From Photorhabdus caribbeanensis (lineage in GTDB: Bacteria; Pseudomonadota; Gammaproteobacteria; Enterobacterales; Enterobacteriaceae), in the NCBI RefSeq assembly GCF_018448885.1, contig NZ_RCWB01000033.1:1-64000 (forward strand): DNA of 64,000 bases, written 5' to 3'. Of the stretch, positions 37,843 through 48,211 are shown piece by piece (within the stretch, counting starts at the first letter, position 1; each line of letters begins with the position of its first letter). The notes under the pieces are model-generated. The model saw only the letters and a list, made by a program, of their open reading frames with translations, had not been told where the DNA came from and ran no database searches. The position numbers and the translations under genes are program-made.

Positions 37843-38073
37843 TTAAGGATAATTAACCTCTTGAAAATGCGCATTAATAGATTCAATATACTGATCACTT
37901 AAACCAGTTTCATATTGAATTCTTTCTAGTAAATTTTTTCTATTGACGCTATAAAATGGTTTAATAGAAATCCCATTTTTTGGGTGGGTTATTTTTATAA
38001 TTGGAATTCTTGTCCTACGTGCATGGCCAAAAGAGATTTCGTAACCATTCAAATCAAAAGGAATTTTTTTCAT
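37843..38073 (-). CDS. Unknown basic small protein
   Basis: The 76-residue soluble protein begins MKKIPFDLNGYEISFGHARRTRIP and ends SDQYIESINAHFQEVNYP. The ATG at 38073 follows AGGTTAGG. The sequence has a plausible beta-then-helix layout. The 17-copy tandem repeat lies ~124 bp upstream of its start, on the promoter side. I do not recognise the family. Confidence 0.5.
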   Translation of the reverse strand: MKKIPFDLNGYEISFGHARRTRIPIIKITHPKNGISIKPFYSVNRKNLLERIQYETGLSDQYIESINAHFQEVNYP

Positions 38074-38196
38074 CACCTAACCTAATTATCGTTATATTTT
38101 TCGTCAATTTTAATTATGTTTCAGCAATAAGGAAATTTTTATGTTATTATTAAGATGGGTATCACAAATATAGTTAGTTTGAACATATATTTAAAT

Positions 38197-38332
38197 AATA
38201 AACTAATAAACTAATAAACTAATAAACTAATAAACTAATAAACTAATAAACTAATAAACTAATAAACTAATAAACTAATAAACTAATAAACTAATAAACT
38301 AATAAACTAATAAACTAATAAACTAATAAACT
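38197..38332 (+). repeat. Perfect tandem array, 17 x 8 bp (AATAAACT)
   Basis: The 136 bp consist of seventeen uninterrupted identical copies of AATAAACT. Every frame contains TAA, so the array is noncoding on this strand, and the reverse strand has TAG and TTA stops too. It is not a CRISPR array, as there are no spacers. Confidence 0.97.
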
Positions 38333-38966
38333 AAATATTTTTCCATTGGATATAAATTTTATTAAAAATAATTACCTGAAAATCTTATCTTACAAAGAGT
38401 TGTAAAATAAAAGAATGAATACAGTTTAAGATGTATATAATATTAGATAATGTTAACGTTTTATTCAATATTTTATCGTGCTCTATATAATTAATTGTCT
38501 TTATTTGGTTTGTTTATTAATATCTTGTTTAATTTATGAATGGAATTAAATTTATAGTTTTTTATTCATTTTTCATGAGAAAATAATTGAATTTTTATCA
38601 TATGAAAATATATAAATTTTGTCTCTGACAAATATGTAATTACGTTTGTTAGATAATCATGGAGATAATAGTGATTAATGATCATACACTTGGAATCTGA
38701 AAAAATTGTAGAGTAAGAAATGGAAGATGAGCGATAGGGAAGGGAAAAACTGTGCTTCTGCCAGTATAAGGTTGGTGATTTATTATTCATTTGCATTGGC
38801 CGATCGTTTTCGATTGGGTCAACATGCTGAACTTTTAGCAAGAAGTTAGCAGGTTTATGTAATTAATGAGAATCAATAAATAACGGAAACTGACTTGTCT
38901 ATTAATGGTTTTAGTCTTATTGTGTAGTCAGATTGGATAATTTGTACGTTAGATTGAAGATAAGGT
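38333..38966 (+). other. Very AT-rich stretch, no gene supported
   Basis: Only low-complexity frames exist, including one of 91 codons on the minus strand (38566-38841) with no ribosome-binding site and no recognisable domain. It contains the tmaR promoter at the right end. Confidence 0.5.
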
Positions 38967-39290
38967 ATGAAAATGGACAACGCAAATAAGCCGTCATTCC
39001 ACAATGTGCTGGAGTTTGTACGTATGTTTCGTCGTAAAAATAAGTTACAGCGCGAAATCGCAGATAATGAGAAGAAAATACGTGATAACCAGAAACGAGT
39101 GTTATTGCTTGATAACTTGAGTGAATACATCAAGCCCGGTATGTCAATTGAGGATATTCAGAGCATCATTATGAATATGAGAAGTGATTATGAAGATCGC
39201 ATAGATGATCACATAATTAAAAATGCGGATCTTTCTAAAGAGCGTCGCGAATTGTCTAAAAAGCTTAAAACAATGGGTGAACTCAAATAG
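38967..39290 (+). CDS. tmaR: PTS-clustering protein TmaR (YeeX, DUF496)
   Basis: This 107-residue coiled-coil protein reads [20 protein letters not shown], then [20 protein letters not shown], almost identical to E. coli YeeX/TmaR. In E. coli tyrosine-phosphorylated TmaR clusters enzyme I of the PTS at a cell pole and so controls sugar uptake. AAGG precedes the ATG. The gene lies near sbcB in E. coli as well. Confidence 0.93.
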   Translation: MKMDNANKPSFHNVLEFVRMFRRKNKLQREIADNEKKIRDNQKRVLLLDNLSEYIKPGMSIEDIQSIIMNMRSDYEDRIDDHIIKNADLSKERRELSKKLKTMGELK

Positions 39291-39299
39291 CATCATTAG

Positions 39300-39330
39300 A
39301 TAACCACGCATGGATGCGTGGTTATTTTTA
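39300..39330 (+). terminator. tmaR terminator
   Basis: ATAACCACGCA pairs with TGCGTGGTTAT, followed by TTTTT. The SDR gene converges on it. Confidence 0.88.
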
Positions 39331-39334
39331 CCGA

Positions 39335-39967
39335 CTACGAAGTAACCCAATCAGGCTTAAGCTCTGGATCAACTAAGGTATAAATCTGCTGATATGAAGA
39401 TTCTTCTTCTGCCATAGTTGCCAGTTGATGTGCAACATCTTGGCGGCTCACTGCGCCATGAATTTCATGCTGATATCTTTGGCAATAACCTGTTCCCGGT
39501 TTATCTGTTAATCCACCTGGGCGAATAATTGTGTAATTCAAAGAACTTGTCTGAAGGTAGCTTTCTGCCATTGATTTACGCCTGACAGATTGGCCAAACA
39601 GCGACTTAGCTCTGGGTGACAAGGTTTTCCAGCTTTCTCCGCAACCTATTGAGGTAACGAGTAACATACGTGTTATTCCAGTTTTCTCGATAGTATCAAT
39701 GATAGTCATATTGCCAAAGAGATCTGAATCAATTCCGCCAATAGTAGAAAAGACGATTGCCTCTGAACTTACATGTTGTACTGCTTTTTCAACATCTTCC
39801 GCGTTACAGGCATCACCTTGTATCACTTTGACACCTAAAGCACTTAGCTCAGTAGCTTGCTCAGAATTTCGGATAAGTGCAATTATGGGACGTTTTTGTT
39901 GCAGTGCGACAGTCACAAGATGACGTCCAACGCCACTACCTGCACCAAAAATAAGCCACGGTTTCAT
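39335..39967 (-). CDS. NAD(P)-binding atypical short-chain dehydrogenase
   Basis: The 210-residue Rossmann protein has the nucleotide motif LIFGAGSGVGRHLV at residues 5-18, the acidic VIQGDACNAEDVEKA loop, and IIRPGGLTDKPG, as in the NmrA-like/SDR_a5 group (YwnB, BLVRB-type). The classical YxxxK pair is not obvious. These proteins often act as NADPH-dependent reductases or redox sensors. The substrate is unknown. An AGGAGAA ribosome-binding site lies upstream. Confidence 0.78.
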   Translation of the reverse strand: MKPWLIFGAGSGVGRHLVTVALQQKRPIIALIRNSEQATELSALGVKVIQGDACNAEDVEKAVQHVSSEAIVFSTIGGIDSDLFGNMTIIDTIEKTGITRMLLVTSIGCGESWKTLSPRAKSLFGQSVRRKSMAESYLQTSSLNYTIIRPGGLTDKPGTGYCQRYQHEIHGAVSRQDVAHQLATMAEEESSYQQIYTLVDPELKPDWVTS

Positions 39968-40104
39968 AGACTATTCTCCTGATTAAATAAGAAATCGAAT
40001 GATAATTAATTGAACAGAGTAACAGCGATAGCCGTTTAAACTAACCCTTATGTGGATACAATAAAATTAATGGTAAGCATTTTTGTGGGGTTAGTGGTAA
40101 AAAA

Positions 40105-40135
40105 AATGGCTCCCCAAAAAGAGCCATTCTGCTAA
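40105..40135 (-). terminator. rne terminator
   Basis: AATGGCTC pairs with GAGCCATT, and the minus strand continues with eight T residues. Confidence 0.85.
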
Positions 40136-40151
40136 TATTAAATAATGTTAT

Positions 40152-43100
40152 TTATTCGAAAGACTGCGGTTTAGCCATTGGTGAAGTGGCCGCATTAGTG
40201 GCTGAATGACCTCCAGCGCCCCCTTTCCCTTCAAAATGAGAAAAAGGCCGTTGCCATTCGTTAATAACAATGGATTTTTCAATCATCTCAGGGGCTGGAG
40301 CTTTGGTCATCGGCGCATAAGCATGATGAACTTTGGCCATAATGGCAACAGGTTGTTTAACCATTTCATCCTCACTCTCTTCGACAGTTATCACTGCTGC
40401 AATTTCTTCAGAAACAGCAATGCTTTCTTCTGTTTCAGGGTAGTGCTGCTCAAATTCAAAGGTAATCGGCGTTATTGCAGCAGGTTCAATAACTGACGGC
40501 ACTTCCTGCACTGATTCAGTTTGCTGTAGAACAATGTCATTTTGTTCTGTAATGTCTGTTTCAGGTTTGCTCCCATCCTGGCGAGTTTCCAGCGTCTCCG
40601 CTACATTAGGCGATTCAGTGATGGTTTGTTCAGATTCTGCAACAACGGTGATTGCAGATACTGTTTCTGCTGCTATTGCCGACAATACCTCATTTTGCTG
40701 TTCGATCATGGCAATTTCCTCAGGAGTTTCTATGGAAATCGGAACCACCGGATAGCGAACCCAAACTTTACCGGAAGCCATTTCTGGTGATGCAACAGCC
40801 ATAGATAATGGTACCGGTGATTGAAGTAGATTTCTTTCATCGCGGTAACGGCGGCGGCGCTGACCACTAACGCGCAAATGGCGAGGTGAGCGACGAGAGC
40901 GGCGTGGCATAACATTATCTTGTTGCTCTTTATTTTCAGCCAGTTGTTGTGGCTGAACTGTTTCTACAGGTATTTCAACAGGTACTGGTAATTGCTCTTC
41001 TGTAACAACAGGGACCGGCAATGAAGCGACAGCCGTAACTTCTTTCACTTCATCTATGATGCGAACTTTTTGTTCAAGCTGACGACGTTGGCGACGCGGT
41101 GCAACTGGCAGACGTTCTTCAACCTCATTTTCAACGACTTCTGGCTTCTGGATTTCAAGTTGCTGCTGGCGTTTTTCTTCCTGACGACGGCGTTGACGTT
41201 CAGCACGTTGTTCGCGACGTTGCTGCTGTTGAGCTTCACGAGCAGCCGTATCTATCGTCACGTTGTTATCTTGGGTGCCATTTTTCTGTTGAGTGCTACG
41301 ATTTTTCCGTTGTTCGTCACGATCACGGTTATTACGTTGCTCATCACGCAGATTATTATCATCACGATCTTTACGTGAATTTTGACGACGTTGGTTGCGT
41401 CGTTCAGAGGAGCGACGGCTATCATGACCGGATAATTTATTCTCTTTTTTCTGGGCCGGTTTTTCTTCTTCTATGCTGAACATCTTTTTCAAAGCAGTTA
41501 AGAAGCGGCTTAAGAGACCAGGTTGTTCCGTTATAGTTTGAGCAGGGCGGTTAGGCTTTTTCTCTTTTGCTTTATGTGATGGTTGCTGTGCTGGCGTATC
41601 GGTTGGCAAAGCAAAAGCAGAAATAGCGGGCTGTTCAGGACGCTTGCGTTCAGGTTGGACATCTTCTTGAGGATTTGTCGTTCCAGTTTCATGAAATTGA
41701 GGAAGCAGATAACTCAGTGTAGAAATTTCCTCACCCTTACGCACGCGTAGGACAGAGAAATGAGGAGTCTGCATTTGATCGTTAGGCACGATCACCACGC
41801 CAACGTCTCCTTGACGGCGCTCAATTGCACTGACTGCCTGGCGTTTTTCGTTTAGTAGATATGAAGCGATTTGTACTGGAACAATAGCATGTACTTGATG
41901 CGTGTTCTCTTTCAGTGCCTCTTCTTCAATCAGACGTAAAATGGATAGCGACAGGGATTCATTATCACGAATAGTCCCTGTGCCGCTACAGCGTGGGCAA
42001 ACGTGATGGCTGGATTCACCTAGCGATGGACTCAGGCGCTGACGGGACATTTCCAGTAGGCCAAAGCGGGAAATACGGCCAATTTGAATACGAGCGCGAT
42101 CCTGACGAACAGCATCACGTAGGCGGTTTTCCACTTCACGCTGATGGCGTACGGGGGTCATATCGATAAAATCGATAACAATCAAACCACCAAGGTCTCG
42201 CAGACGTAACTGACGGGCAATTTCATCCGCTGCTTCAAGGTTGGTATTAAAAGCTGTCTCTTCGATATCCCCTCCGCGTGTCGCACGGGAAGAGTTAATA
42301 TCGATCGCAGTTAATGCTTCTGTGGTATCGATAACCACAGCACCGCCTGATGGCAGGCGAACTTCACGCTGAAATGCAGATTCAATCTGTGATTCAATCT
42401 GATAATGGCTGAACAGGGGAACTTCGCCACTATACAGCTTGATTTTACTGGTGAAATCCGGGCGGCCAAGTGCAGTGATATGCTGCCGCGCCAGATCGAG
42501 AACTTTAGGATTGTCGATTAAAATCTCACCGATGTCTGGACGCAAATAGTCGCGGAAAGCACGGACGATAACATTGCTTTCTTGATGGATTAAGAATGGC
42601 GCAGAGCGGTTTTCGGCGGCTTTTTTGATCGCTTCCCAGTGTTTAAGGCGGAATGATAAATCCCATTGCAGTGCTTCTGCGGATTTACCGACGCCCGCCG
42701 TGCGGACGATCAGTCCCATTCCTTCCGGCACTTCTAGCGATGCCAACGCTTCTTTCAGTTCTGTGCGGTCATCTCCTTCGATACGGCGGGAAATACCGCC
42801 GGCGCGAGGATTATTAGGCATTAATACCAGATAACTGCCCGCCAGGCTGATAAAAGTGGTTAAGGCAGCCCCTTTATTACCACGTTCTTCTTTATCGACT
42901 TGAACGATAACTTCCTGGCCTTCCCTGAGAACATCTTTGATATTAGGGCGGCCATGAGGATGGTAGTTATTGGGGAAGTATTCGCGGGCTATTTCTTTAA
43001 TAGGAAGGAAACCATGCCGTTCAGCACCATAGTCAACAAAAGCGGCTTCCAAACTAGGTTCAATTCGGGTGATTTTACCTTTGTAGATATTTGCTTTTTT

Positions 43101-43208
43101 TTGCTCGTGTCCTGGGCTTTCGATATCCAAATCATAAAGACGTTGCCCGTCGACCAGAGCAACACGCAACTCTTCTTGCTGAGTTGCGTTGATTAGCATT
43201 CTTTTCAT
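40152..43208 (-). CDS. rne: Ribonuclease E
   Basis: The 1018-residue endoribonuclease has a catalytic half nearly identical to E. coli: S1 domain (residues ~35-120), DNase I-like domain with Mg ligands Asp303 (TAIDINS) and Asp346 (IVIDFIDM), and the Zn-link CPRCSGTG at ~404. The C-terminal half has the membrane-targeting helix ([13 protein letters not shown]), two Arg-rich RNA-binding blocks and a Glu/Val-rich scaffold, with the conserved end AHYAPM-like ([13 protein letters not shown]) that binds PNPase. It organises the degradosome. Confidence 0.97.
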   Translation of the reverse strand: MKRMLINATQQEELRVALVDGQRLYDLDIESPGHEQKKANIYKGKITRIEPSLEAAFVDYGAERHGFLPIKEIAREYFPNNYHPHGRPNIKDVLREGQEVIVQVDKEERGNKGAALTTFISLAGSYLVLMPNNPRAGGISRRIEGDDRTELKEALASLEVPEGMGLIVRTAGVGKSAEALQWDLSFRLKHWEAIKKAAENRSAPFLIHQESNVIVRAFRDYLRPDIGEILIDNPKVLDLARQHITALGRPDFTSKIKLYSGEVPLFSHYQIESQIESAFQREVRLPSGGAVVIDTTEALTAIDINSSRATRGGDIEETAFNTNLEAADEIARQLRLRDLGGLIVIDFIDMTPVRHQREVENRLRDAVRQDRARIQIGRISRFGLLEMSRQRLSPSLGESSHHVCPRCSGTGTIRDNESLSLSILRLIEEEALKENTHQVHAIVPVQIASYLLNEKRQAVSAIERRQGDVGVVIVPNDQMQTPHFSVLRVRKGEEISTLSYLLPQFHETGTTNPQEDVQPERKRPEQPAISAFALPTDTPAQQPSHKAKEKKPNRPAQTITEQPGLLSRFLTALKKMFSIEEEKPAQKKENKLSGHDSRRSSERRNQRRQNSRKDRDDNNLRDEQRNNRDRDEQRKNRSTQQKNGTQDNNVTIDTAAREAQQQQRREQRAERQRRRQEEKRQQQLEIQKPEVVENEVEERLPVAPRRQRRQLEQKVRIIDEVKEVTAVASLPVPVVTEEQLPVPVEIPVETVQPQQLAENKEQQDNVMPRRSRRSPRHLRVSGQRRRRYRDERNLLQSPVPLSMAVASPEMASGKVWVRYPVVPISIETPEEIAMIEQQNEVLSAIAAETVSAITVVAESEQTITESPNVAETLETRQDGSKPETDITEQNDIVLQQTESVQEVPSVIEPAAITPITFEFEQHYPETEESIAVSEEIAAVITVEESEDEMVKQPVAIMAKVHHAYAPMTKAPAPEMIEKSIVINEWQRPFSHFEGKGGAGGHSATNAATSPMAKPQSFE

Positions 43209-43767
43209 TGTAACTTACTCATTATTTTTTACATTAGTTATAGAGCTACGGGCAAATATAGATGAGCGACTGGTAACCGATGGTCTCGTGTCTTTTACAA
43301 ATCCGTCAACCTCCCGGTTGTCGTTTGTATAGAGACGCATATTTTCGGCAGGTCTGAATTTTCACTTAGAAAACAGTACCCTTTTCTAGGAATAATCTGC
43401 AAATATAAATGAAGCGGATTTGATCCAATTCCAGTAATCTGCTACCCGTAGCCCGCTAATTATTTGATTTCCCAGTACGTCTTACGCCATTGCTGCGTTT
43501 TTGTGCAATCAAATAAAGAACAAACGTTTAACTTCGCCATTCAGGATTAAAAAACTGATGGTGGCTACGTATTATTCCATTGCTGTTGGGGTGATAGCAA
43601 GGTGACTTTATGTCTTTAAGCGGTTTTTCTGATGAAATAGGAAGAAATAGTTAATATTTAATCTTTATCTTAAAGTAGGAAAGGTAACAGCCAGAAAGTA
43701 TGCGTGATTTTTACGCATATTTAAAAATGAGTAGCACTCTGCTTGAGTGGTAATTAAAATTGCTATC
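43209..43767 (-). promoter_or_regulatory. rne 5' leader and rne/rluC divergent promoter region
   Basis: There is no ORF in ~560 bp. E. coli rne has a ~360-nt 5' UTR through which RNase E autoregulates, and the same spacing is kept here. Conserved-looking GC-richer blocks (CAACCTCCCGGTTG near 43309-43322) suggest hairpins. The role is inferred from position. Confidence 0.5.
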
Positions 43768-44727
43768 ATGAAAACGAATAATCAAATTGTACAATTTGTC
43801 ACTATTGATGACGATGAGGCCGGACAGCGTGTTGATAATTTTTTATTAGCGCGTTTGAAAGGGGTTCCTAAGAGCATGATTTACCGGATTGTGCGTAAAG
43901 GCGAGGTTCGGGTAAACAAAGGCAGGGTAAAACCTGAGTATAAATTGTTTGCGGGGGATATCGTCAGAATTCCGCCGGTTCGGGTTGCAGAACGACAAGA
44001 AGCGCCGGTTTCAGCTAAATTGGATAAAGTTGCTGTATTAGGCGATTGTATCTTATACGAAGATGACCACATCCTGGTGCTTAATAAACCTTCCGGTACG
44101 GCGGTTCATGGCGGCAGTGGCTTAAGTTTTGGCGTTATTGAAGGGCTACGGGTTTTGCGTCCGGAAGCAAAATTCCTTGAATTGGTGCATCGTTTGGATC
44201 GTGATACTTCAGGAATTCTACTAATTGCTAAAAAACGCTCAACTTTACGCGCATTGCACGAGCAATTACGACTCAAACAGATGCAGAAAGACTATCTGGC
44301 TTTAGTACGAGGACAATGGCAATCACATTGTAAAGTCGTTCAGGCTCCATTGCTGAAAAATATCCTGCAAAGTGGTGAGCGGATTGTTAAGGTGAGCAGT
44401 GAAGGTAAACCTTCTGAAACGCGTTTTAAAGTAGAAGAGCGTTTTACCAATGCAACGTTAGTGAAAGCCAGCCCTGTAACAGGTCGGACTCATCAAATCC
44501 GCGTTCATACCCAATATGCTGGGCATCCGATCGCTTTTGATGATCGTTATGGCGATAAGGTTTTTGATTCGCAATTGTCAGATACGGGTCTAAATCGCCT
44601 ATTTTTGCATGCCTGTGCGCTAAAATTTACTCATCCTTCGACAGGGGAGACATTACGTCTTGAAGCGCCGATGGATGAGCAGTTGCGCTATTGTATAAAA
44701 ACGCTACGTCAAAATCACAATAATTAA
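43768..44727 (+). CDS. rluC: 23S rRNA pseudouridine(955/2504/2580) synthase RluC
   Basis: The ATG at 43768 (MKTNNQIVQFVTIDDDEAG) matches family starts. An upstream in-frame GTG adds seven residues. The S4 domain (RVDNFLLARLKGVPKSMIYRI) is followed by the RluA-family catalytic domain, with HRLDRDTSGILL carrying the nucleophilic Asp and GRTHQIRVH. It modifies three uridines in the 23S peptidyl-transferase region. It is divergent from rne, as in E. coli. Confidence 0.95.
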   Translation: MKTNNQIVQFVTIDDDEAGQRVDNFLLARLKGVPKSMIYRIVRKGEVRVNKGRVKPEYKLFAGDIVRIPPVRVAERQEAPVSAKLDKVAVLGDCILYEDDHILVLNKPSGTAVHGGSGLSFGVIEGLRVLRPEAKFLELVHRLDRDTSGILLIAKKRSTLRALHEQLRLKQMQKDYLALVRGQWQSHCKVVQAPLLKNILQSGERIVKVSSEGKPSETRFKVEERFTNATLVKASPVTGRTHQIRVHTQYAGHPIAFDDRYGDKVFDSQLSDTGLNRLFLHACALKFTHPSTGETLRLEAPMDEQLRYCIKTLRQNHNN

Positions 44728-44728
44728 C

Positions 44729-45316
44729 CTATCTCTCCGTCAGAGGGTTTACCCCCTGGCGGATTAATAATTCAGTCAATGTAATTAATGGTAAACCGAT
44801 TAGCGTATTCGGATCTTTCCCTTCAAGTCGTTCAAATAAAGTAATTCCTAATCCTTCGCTTTTAAAGCTTCCGGCACAATTAAGGGGGTTTTCCGCGGTT
44901 AAATAAGCCCAGATTTCATCATCAGTTAGTTCTCTAAAATAGACATTGAATAATTCACAACGGGTATCGACTATTCCTGTTTTACTGTTGAAGAGAGAAA
45001 TACCGGTATAAAAGGTGACGCAATGACCACTGGCTTGCCGTAATTGTTTAAATGCATTTTCAAAACTGTGGGGTTTGCCGGTAATTTCGCCATTAATAAC
45101 GCAAACCTGATCAGAACCAATAATCAAATGCTGAGAATATTTTGCTTGTAACGCCTGTGCCTTAGCTTGTGCCAAACGCATGACGAGCTGTTCTGCATTT
45201 TCATTCATTCGAGGTGTTTCATCAGTATCAGGAGCCGCGCATATAAAGGGTAAACGAAGTTTTTCCAGTAACATGCGGCGGTAAGCTGAGGTGGAAGCTA
45301 AAATGATTTGTGTCAT
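44729..45316 (-). CDS. yceF: Maf-family 7-methyl-GTP pyrophosphatase (YceF)
   Basis: The ATG at 45316 ([20 protein letters not shown]) gives 195 residues. An upstream in-frame start adds six. Maf motifs are ASTS..R near the start, the base-recognition segment PDTDETP, IGSDQVC, GKP and SFKSEGLG. The YceF subgroup hydrolyses m7GTP in E. coli. It converges on rluC with a 1-bp gap, so neither has its own terminator between them. Confidence 0.92.
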   Translation of the reverse strand: MTQIILASTSAYRRMLLEKLRLPFICAAPDTDETPRMNENAEQLVMRLAQAKAQALQAKYSQHLIIGSDQVCVINGEITGKPHSFENAFKQLRQASGHCVTFYTGISLFNSKTGIVDTRCELFNVYFRELTDDEIWAYLTAENPLNCAGSFKSEGLGITLFERLEGKDPNTLIGLPLITLTELLIRQGVNPLTER

Positions 45317-45458
45317 AATTTTTCCAAAAGACATGGCGAAATAATTGCAGGCATTTTAAACTAGGCACAGCTTAATAAGCGAATATTTGGCGGAAAGGTG
45401 CAGATGTGTGGCCTTTTTCTTTGACTATATCTCATTACAAAGATAATATGCGCGCCTT

Positions 45459-45983
45459 ATGCAAAAGGTAAAATTACCCCTAACCATTGATGCGCTTCGC
45501 GCAGCTCAGAAACGATTAGACTACGCAGGTAGTTATTCACCTGAGCAAGTTTTGCGTATCGCGGAATCTGTGGTTAGCGTGGACAATGATGTAGACAGCG
45601 TTTTATCGTTTCAGATAGATAACCAACGTCTGGCGGTTGTGCGTGGGCATTCCGATGTGGATGTTACGCTTGAATGCCAGCGTTGTGGCGGTAATTTCAG
45701 CCATCACGTTCACATAACATATTGTTTTAGCCCGGTCGTCAATGATGAACAGGCTGAAGCATTACCGGAAGAGTATGAGCCAATTGACGTTAACGAATTT
45801 GGCGAAATAGATTTGCTGGCAATGATTGAAGATGAAATAATTCTTTCTCTGCCGGTGGTTCCGGTACATGATTCTGAACACTGTGAAGTGTCCGAGGCGG
45901 AAATGGTGTTTGGTGAATTACCTCTAGAGGCTGAAAAACCAAACCCATTTGCCGTATTAGCCAGCTTAAAGAAAAGTACTTAA
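45459..45983 (+). CDS. yceD: YceD (DUF177), 23S rRNA accumulation protein
   Basis: The 174-residue acidic protein is a YceD/DUF177 member with [12 protein letters not shown], a possible metal-binding Cys pair, and [27 protein letters not shown]. coli YceD is required for normal 23S rRNA levels. It heads the conserved yceD-rpmF-plsX-fab cluster that links ribosome and phospholipid synthesis. rpmF starts 12 bp downstream. Confidence 0.93.
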   Translation: MQKVKLPLTIDALRAAQKRLDYAGSYSPEQVLRIAESVVSVDNDVDSVLSFQIDNQRLAVVRGHSDVDVTLECQRCGGNFSHHVHITYCFSPVVNDEQAEALPEEYEPIDVNEFGEIDLLAMIEDEIILSLPVVPVHDSEHCEVSEAEMVFGELPLEAEKPNPFAVLASLKKST

Positions 45984-45995
45984 GGAGTAAGGTCA

Positions 45996-46166
45996 ATGGC
46001 CGTACAACAGAATAAACCAACTCGTTCTAAACGTGGTATGCGTCGTTCTCATGATGCACTGACTGCACCATTACTGTCTGTAGATAAAACTTCTGGTGAA
46101 ACTCACCTGCGTCACCATGTGACTGCTGATGGCTACTACCGTGGCCGCAAAGTCATCAACAAATAA
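45996..46166 (+). CDS. rpmF: Large-subunit ribosomal protein L32
   Basis: The 56-residue protein reads [20 protein letters not shown], then [11 protein letters not shown], as in enterobacterial L32. A strong AAGGAGTAAGG ribosome-binding site precedes the ATG. It lacks the zinc-binding cysteines of the C+ paralogues. It binds domain VI of 23S rRNA. It lies between yceD and plsX in the conserved operon. Confidence 0.97.
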   Translation: MAVQQNKPTRSKRGMRRSHDALTAPLLSVDKTSGETHLRHHVTADGYYRGRKVINK

Positions 46167-46195
46167 TCTCCGCCAGTCATTAGCAAGTTAATACC

Positions 46196-47233
46196 TTGAC
46201 TAATCTGACTTTAGCGTTAGATGCCATGAGCGGGGACTTTGGTCCTCGCGTTACGGTGCCTGCTGCATTGCAGGCACTGGCGTCTAACCCTAGACTTAAA
46301 TTATTGCTGGTCGGGATCCCCGATATCATTTCTCCGATGCTTGTAAATAGTGATGCTGAGTTGCTCAGTCGTTTACAAGTGATTCCTGCTGAACGGGTTG
46401 TGGCTAATGATGCGAAACCATCGCAAGCGATTCGCAACAGCCGAGGAACGTCAATGCGTATTGCCCTGGATTTAGTAAAATCAGGTGAAGCGCAGGCGTG
46501 TATCAGTGCAGGAAATACTGGAGTATTGATGGGGTTATCTAAATTGATGCTAAAATCTATAGAAGGCATTGAAAGACCTGCTTTAATGACCGTGTTGCCA
46601 AACTTGAAGCAGCGGGAAACGGTTGTATTGGATTTAGGCGCCAATGTTAATTGCGATAGCCGCATGTTGGTACAATTCGCCATTATGGGTTCAGTAATGG
46701 CCGAGGAAGTCGTGGGAGTAGTTAATCCCGCGGTAGCATTGCTTAACATTGGTACAGAAGAGAGTAAAGGGCTGGATAATATCCGCGAAGCCGCCACCAT
46801 TTTAAAGAGCATTCCGACAATAAATTACATTGGTTATCTGGAAGGTGATGAATTACTGACAGGTAAGAGTGATGTACTGGTATGTGACGGCTTCGCAGGT
46901 AACGTGACGTTAAAAACGATGGAAGGGGCGATCAGAGTTATCTTATCCCTGCTTAAATCATCGGATGGACAAAAGAAAAAATTTTCCTGGTTGTCGAAAA
47001 TAGTCAAGAAGTGGTTGCAAAAACGGATGACAAAACGCTTCGGTCACCTGAACCCTGACCAGTATAATGGCGCATGTCTGTTAGGATTATATGGAATTGT
47101 AATCAAAAGCCATGGGGCGGCTAATGAGCATGCGTTTAAAGCCGCAATCGAACAGGCTGTTCAGGCCGTTGAAAGGCAGGTTCCTGATAGAATTGCTGCA
47201 CGCCTGGAAACAGCATTACCCAAGAGTGACTGA
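46196..47233 (+). CDS. plsX: Phosphate acyltransferase PlsX
   Basis: The 345-residue protein starts at TTG 46196, as the E. coli gene also does ([17 protein letters not shown]). Conserved stretches are [43 protein letters not shown] and [13 protein letters not shown]. It makes acyl-phosphate from acyl-ACP, the first step of phospholipid synthesis through PlsY. The weak start may set its level relative to rpmF. Confidence 0.95.
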   Translation: MTNLTLALDAMSGDFGPRVTVPAALQALASNPRLKLLLVGIPDIISPMLVNSDAELLSRLQVIPAERVVANDAKPSQAIRNSRGTSMRIALDLVKSGEAQACISAGNTGVLMGLSKLMLKSIEGIERPALMTVLPNLKQRETVVLDLGANVNCDSRMLVQFAIMGSVMAEEVVGVVNPAVALLNIGTEESKGLDNIREAATILKSIPTINYIGYLEGDELLTGKSDVLVCDGFAGNVTLKTMEGAIRVILSLLKSSDGQKKKFSWLSKIVKKWLQKRMTKRFGHLNPDQYNGACLLGLYGIVIKSHGAANEHAFKAAIEQAVQAVERQVPDRIAARLETALPKSD

Positions 47234-47239
47234 ACATAC

Positions 47240-48193
47240 ATGTATACAAAAATTTTAGGTACAGGTAGTTATCTGCCTGCGCAAGTGCGTACTAATGCTG
47301 ATTTAGAAAAAATGGTAGATACTTCTGATGAGTGGATTGTTACCCGTACAGGTGTCCGCGAACGTCGTATTGCTACTGATGATGAAACCGTTGCGGTTAT
47401 GGGGTTTCGGGCCGCCAAGAAAGCAATTGAAATGTCGGGCATTGATAAAGATCAGATTGATTTAATCATTGTTGCAACAGCTTCATCCACCCATGCTTTC
47501 CCCAGTTCTGCGTGCCAAATTCAGCACATGTTGGGTACCCAAAATTCAGCGGCTTTTGATATTTCTGCCGCTTGTTCTGGTTTTGTTTATGCACTGAGTA
47601 TTGCTGATAAGTTTATTAGAACCGGTGTGGCAAAACATGCATTGGTTATTGGTTCTGATTCTATTACCAGAACACTTGATCCAGAAGATCGCGGAACACT
47701 TGTCCTGTTTGGCGATGGTGCAGGCGCTATGGTGGTAGGGGCTTCTGATGAGCCAGGAATTCTTTCAACTCACCTTCATGCAAACGGTAGCTATGGTGAA
47801 TTGTTGGTATTGCCTTATCAGGAGCGTCAGAATCTAAAAGAACCAGCGTATGCTAGTATGATCGGTAATGAAGTATTTAAGATTGCAGTTCGTGAATTGG
47901 CTAACATAGTTGATGAGACTTTAGAAGCAAATAACTTGCCGTATAGTGAGTTGGATTGGCTGGTGCCTCATCAGGCTAATTTGCGTATTATCGCAGCGAC
48001 AGCTAAAAAATTAAACATGACAATGGATAAAGTAGTGGTAACGCTAGATCGTTACGGTAATACTTCTGCGGCATCGGTACCCACAGCATTTGATGAAGCA
48101 GTGCGTGATGGCCGGATTAAGCGTGGTCAGTTAATCTTAATTGAGGCTTTTGGTGGTGGCCTTACTTGGGGTTCAGCACTGATACGTTTTTAA
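47240..48193 (+). CDS. fabH: Beta-ketoacyl-ACP synthase III
   Basis: This 317-residue thiolase-fold condensing enzyme has Cys112 in AACSGF, His in VPHQANLRI near 244, and Asn in RYGNTSAAS near 274, which form the catalytic triad. It condenses acetyl-CoA with malonyl-ACP to start fatty-acid synthesis. It begins 6 bp after plsX and ends 18 bp before fabD. Length equals E. coli FabH. Confidence 0.97.
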   Translation: MYTKILGTGSYLPAQVRTNADLEKMVDTSDEWIVTRTGVRERRIATDDETVAVMGFRAAKKAIEMSGIDKDQIDLIIVATASSTHAFPSSACQIQHMLGTQNSAAFDISAACSGFVYALSIADKFIRTGVAKHALVIGSDSITRTLDPEDRGTLVLFGDGAGAMVVGASDEPGILSTHLHANGSYGELLVLPYQERQNLKEPAYASMIGNEVFKIAVRELANIVDETLEANNLPYSELDWLVPHQANLRIIAATAKKLNMTMDKVVVTLDRYGNTSAASVPTAFDEAVRDGRIKRGQLILIEAFGGGLTWGSALIRF

Positions 48194-48211
48194 TTTGACA
48201 GGAAGATGAAC

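Noticed and set aside
38197..38332. Tandem AATAAACT array considered as a CRISPR or iteron array
   Set aside because: Units are 8 bp and contiguous with no spacers. No replication gene is near.
38566..38841. 91-codon minus-strand ORF
   Set aside because: No ribosome-binding site, no recognisable domain and AT-driven composition.
41099..41479. 126-codon plus-strand ORF
   Set aside because: It is a shadow of the Arg-rich region of rne.
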